Assembly (NCBI GenBank): GCA_017436225.1
Contig: JAFSDM010000011.1
Coordinates: 1-53,726 of the forward strand
From: Clostridia bacterium
Lineage (GTDB): Bacteria > Bacillota > Clostridia > Oscillospirales > Acutalibacteraceae
Direction of reading: 5' to 3'
Length of the DNA stretch: 53,726 nucleotides
How positions within the stretch are numbered: the stretch's first letter is position 1; each line of letters begins with the position of its first letter. A program made the position numbers and the translations under genes. Below the pieces are notes generated by a model. It saw nothing but the letters and a program-made list of their open reading frames with translations, ran no database searches and was not told where the DNA came from. Positions 52,696 to 53,726 of this stretch are shown in pieces.

Positions 52696-53520
52696 TTATA
52701 TGCTTTTTAAATACACAATGGTTTCTTCGGCGAGCAAATCCATTTCTTCAACTGCTTTTTGCGGGGCATCCTTTTGTTTCGTAAGCTCCATAACTTGGTA
52801 TTTAAAGCTTTCGTTTTTGCCAAGAGCCAAGGTTTTAAGGCTTTTTGAAACATCCTCGTTTGATACTGAAGCCCTTGCTATAACCTCGGCAGTTGCCCTT
52901 GTAACCCTTGCAATTATTTTTGCTCCGTAGTCGCGTAAAAAATCGCCTGAATATTCAGCCTCGGGCTTTACGGTGTCAACGGCACCTACAGGGGAAGGGG
53001 TTTCAATATTATTAGAAAAATTTTCTACTGAATTAGCAGGCTCTTCTATTACTTCGGAGGAAGATTTATTGTCAACTGTAAGCGCATCTATCTGCTCAAT
53101 CTTTTGCTTTATTTCAAAATCAATTTCGGTAATAGGAGCGTTGGGTTCGGTAGGCTCGGCATCTGTCGGTTCTTCATTAACCTCGCAAGACCCTTCATCA
53201 ACCTCACAAGACTCTTCATCAACCTCATAAGGTTCTTCGGTGACTTCCGATAAAGCAGAGCTTATAGCCTCATTCATTTCAAGCTTTGCATTGGCAGCTT
53301 CCAAAGCGGCATCAAGCGCTATTATTTTTTCTGCAAGCTCTTGGTTTTTTGCCTCAAGCTCTTTGGCTAAATTGATTAAATCCTCTTTTTCATTTGCAAG
53401 ATTTTTAAAATCCTGCTCAGCCTTTTCTAAACGAATGTTAAGAATTTCAATTTCCTTAACCTTTCTTTCAAGCTCAGCTAAAAAGGATGCGTTTTGAATT
53501 CTAAGCTGTTTTTTATTCAT
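52696..53520 (-). CDS. Coiled-coil protein of unknown function
   Basis: 274 aa, cytoplasmic by appearance (no signal, no membrane helix). Residues 1-80 form a continuous heptad coiled coil (ELERKVKEIEILNIRLEKAEQ onward). Residues about 95-125 are acidic with three tandem units of the type CEVDE(E/G)S encoded by 21-bp DNA repeats. Residues 130-190 are a low-complexity acidic linker; residues 195-274 are a mixed helical domain (FLRDYGAKIIARVTRATAEVIARA) without a family I can name. A DivIVA/GpsB-like scaffold role is conceivable but unsupported. RBS GGGGGAGA upstream of the ATG. The upstream neighbour lies outside the window. Confidence 0.65.
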   Translation of the reverse strand: MNKKQLRIQNASFLAELERKVKEIEILNIRLEKAEQDFKNLANEKEDLINLAKELEAKNQELAEKIIALDAALEAANAKLEMNEAISSALSEVTEEPYEVDEESCEVDEGSCEVNEEPTDAEPTEPNAPITEIDFEIKQKIEQIDALTVDNKSSSEVIEEPANSVENFSNNIETPSPVGAVDTVKPEAEYSGDFLRDYGAKIIARVTRATAEVIARASVSNEDVSKSLKTLALGKNESFKYQVMELTKQKDAPQKAVEEMDLLAEETIVYLKSI

Positions 53521-53584
53521 AAAATCTCCCCCAAAAGGTAAATTTACTTTATTTAATGCTTAAGCAAACACGAACAATCCGACC

Positions 53585-53700
53585 CTGCCTAAAACGGCAT
53601 TCTTTCGGCACTTTTCGGTTTGTCATCACCCGTAGGCGTTAGCCTGACGGATTCTTCCGCACCAAAAATCACTCGAAATTCTGTCCGTTTTAGGTCGCAG
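53585..53700. repeat. Probable third copy of the stem-loop repeat family
   Basis: Outer inverted repeat CCTAAAACGG/CCGTTTTAGG (53588-53597 and 53684-53693), extended by CTG/CAG. Inner hairpin CCGTAGGC-GTTA-GCCT-G-ACGG near 53630-53650. The right arm CCGCACCAAAAATCACTCGAA resembles CCGCTCACCCAAAAAGGCAC followed by TCTGAA of copy 2, so it is likely the same family with a different outer stem. It may continue beyond the window. Confidence 0.5.
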
Positions 53701-53726
53701 AATTTTAAAAGCTCAATTTTTGGCTG

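Noticed and set aside
1-53726. tRNA, rRNA, tmRNA or prophage genes
   Set aside because: No cloverleaf with CCA-adjacent T-arm, ribosomal RNA signature or phage structural gene was recognised on either strand; a covariance scan could still find a short RNA missed by eye.

Overview
The window reads as a chromosomal segment of a strictly anaerobic, spore-forming low-G+C Firmicute of the class Clostridia, most likely an uncultured gut member of the Oscillospirales/Ruminococcaceae. The evidence is a reverse rubrerythrin and ferritin, an [FeFe]-hydrogenase-like protein, the sporulation pair spoIIGA-sigE, a GlgC/GlgD glycogen pair, a PPi-type phosphofructokinase, Firmicutes-type RNA switches (T-box, lysine, ZTP) and many TTGAAA/TTGACA-17-TATAAT promoters. 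No rRNA, tRNA, IS element, phage gene or CRISPR array was recognised. The placement is inference; no 16S or ribosomal protein is present.

Layout. 1-3.2 kb: oxidative-stress and iron genes (reverse rubrerythrin, ferritin), a small P-loop kinase-like protein and a MATE exporter. 3.2-3.8 kb: a non-coding tract holding an array of short hairpins. 3.85-7.7 kb: glycogen synthesis glgC-glgD-glgA. 7.8-13.4 kb: cell-surface polymer genes (membrane acyltransferase, ABC-2 permease, its ATPase, and a GT2/CDP-glycerol glycerophosphotransferase two-domain enzyme). 13.5-16.5 kb: a ZIP metal transporter, then a DRTGG protein, a RsbW-like ATPase and a putative sensory [FeFe]-hydrogenase. 16.6-19.7 kb, minus strand: spoIIGA-sigE, then coaX and an ECF S component, probably for pantothenate. 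19.8-23.4 kb: two tandem TrmA-family RNA methyltransferases, followed by an apparent insertion (an orphan minus-strand gene between two related palindromes) and a detached copy of a methyltransferase 3' end. 23.5-31 kb: alanine/Na+ symporter, PPi-PFK, a PyrE-like phosphoribosyltransferase, HtpG, and a solute-binding lipoprotein carrying InlB-type repeats.

31-36 kb holds the most unusual genes. An asparagine-specific T-box precedes an in-frame AspRS-GatC fusion, then a short GatA lacking two of its three catalytic residues, then a normal GatB. This is an indirect Asn-tRNA(Asn) pathway with AspRS covalently joined to the amidotransferase and with doubtful glutaminase activity. 36-39.4 kb: CcdA with an exported thioredoxin-like protein, and a lysine riboswitch with an NhaC-family (LysW-like) transporter. 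39.5-52.4 kb: a ZTP-riboswitch-led purine operon purE-purF-purM-purN-purO-purH(AICAR transformylase only)-purD-purL-fhs. Its PurF also lacks the glutaminase nucleophile, while PurL keeps its own. fhs supplies the 10-formyl-THF that PurN and AICAR transformylase use, which matches the riboswitch ligand.

Non-coding structure is plentiful: two arrays of short hairpins (3.3-3.57 kb and 52.5-52.67 kb) and a family of roughly 80-115 nt stem-loop repeats (two copies plus a half copy inside the purine operon, and a probable third copy at the right edge). The window ends with a coiled-coil protein of unknown function.
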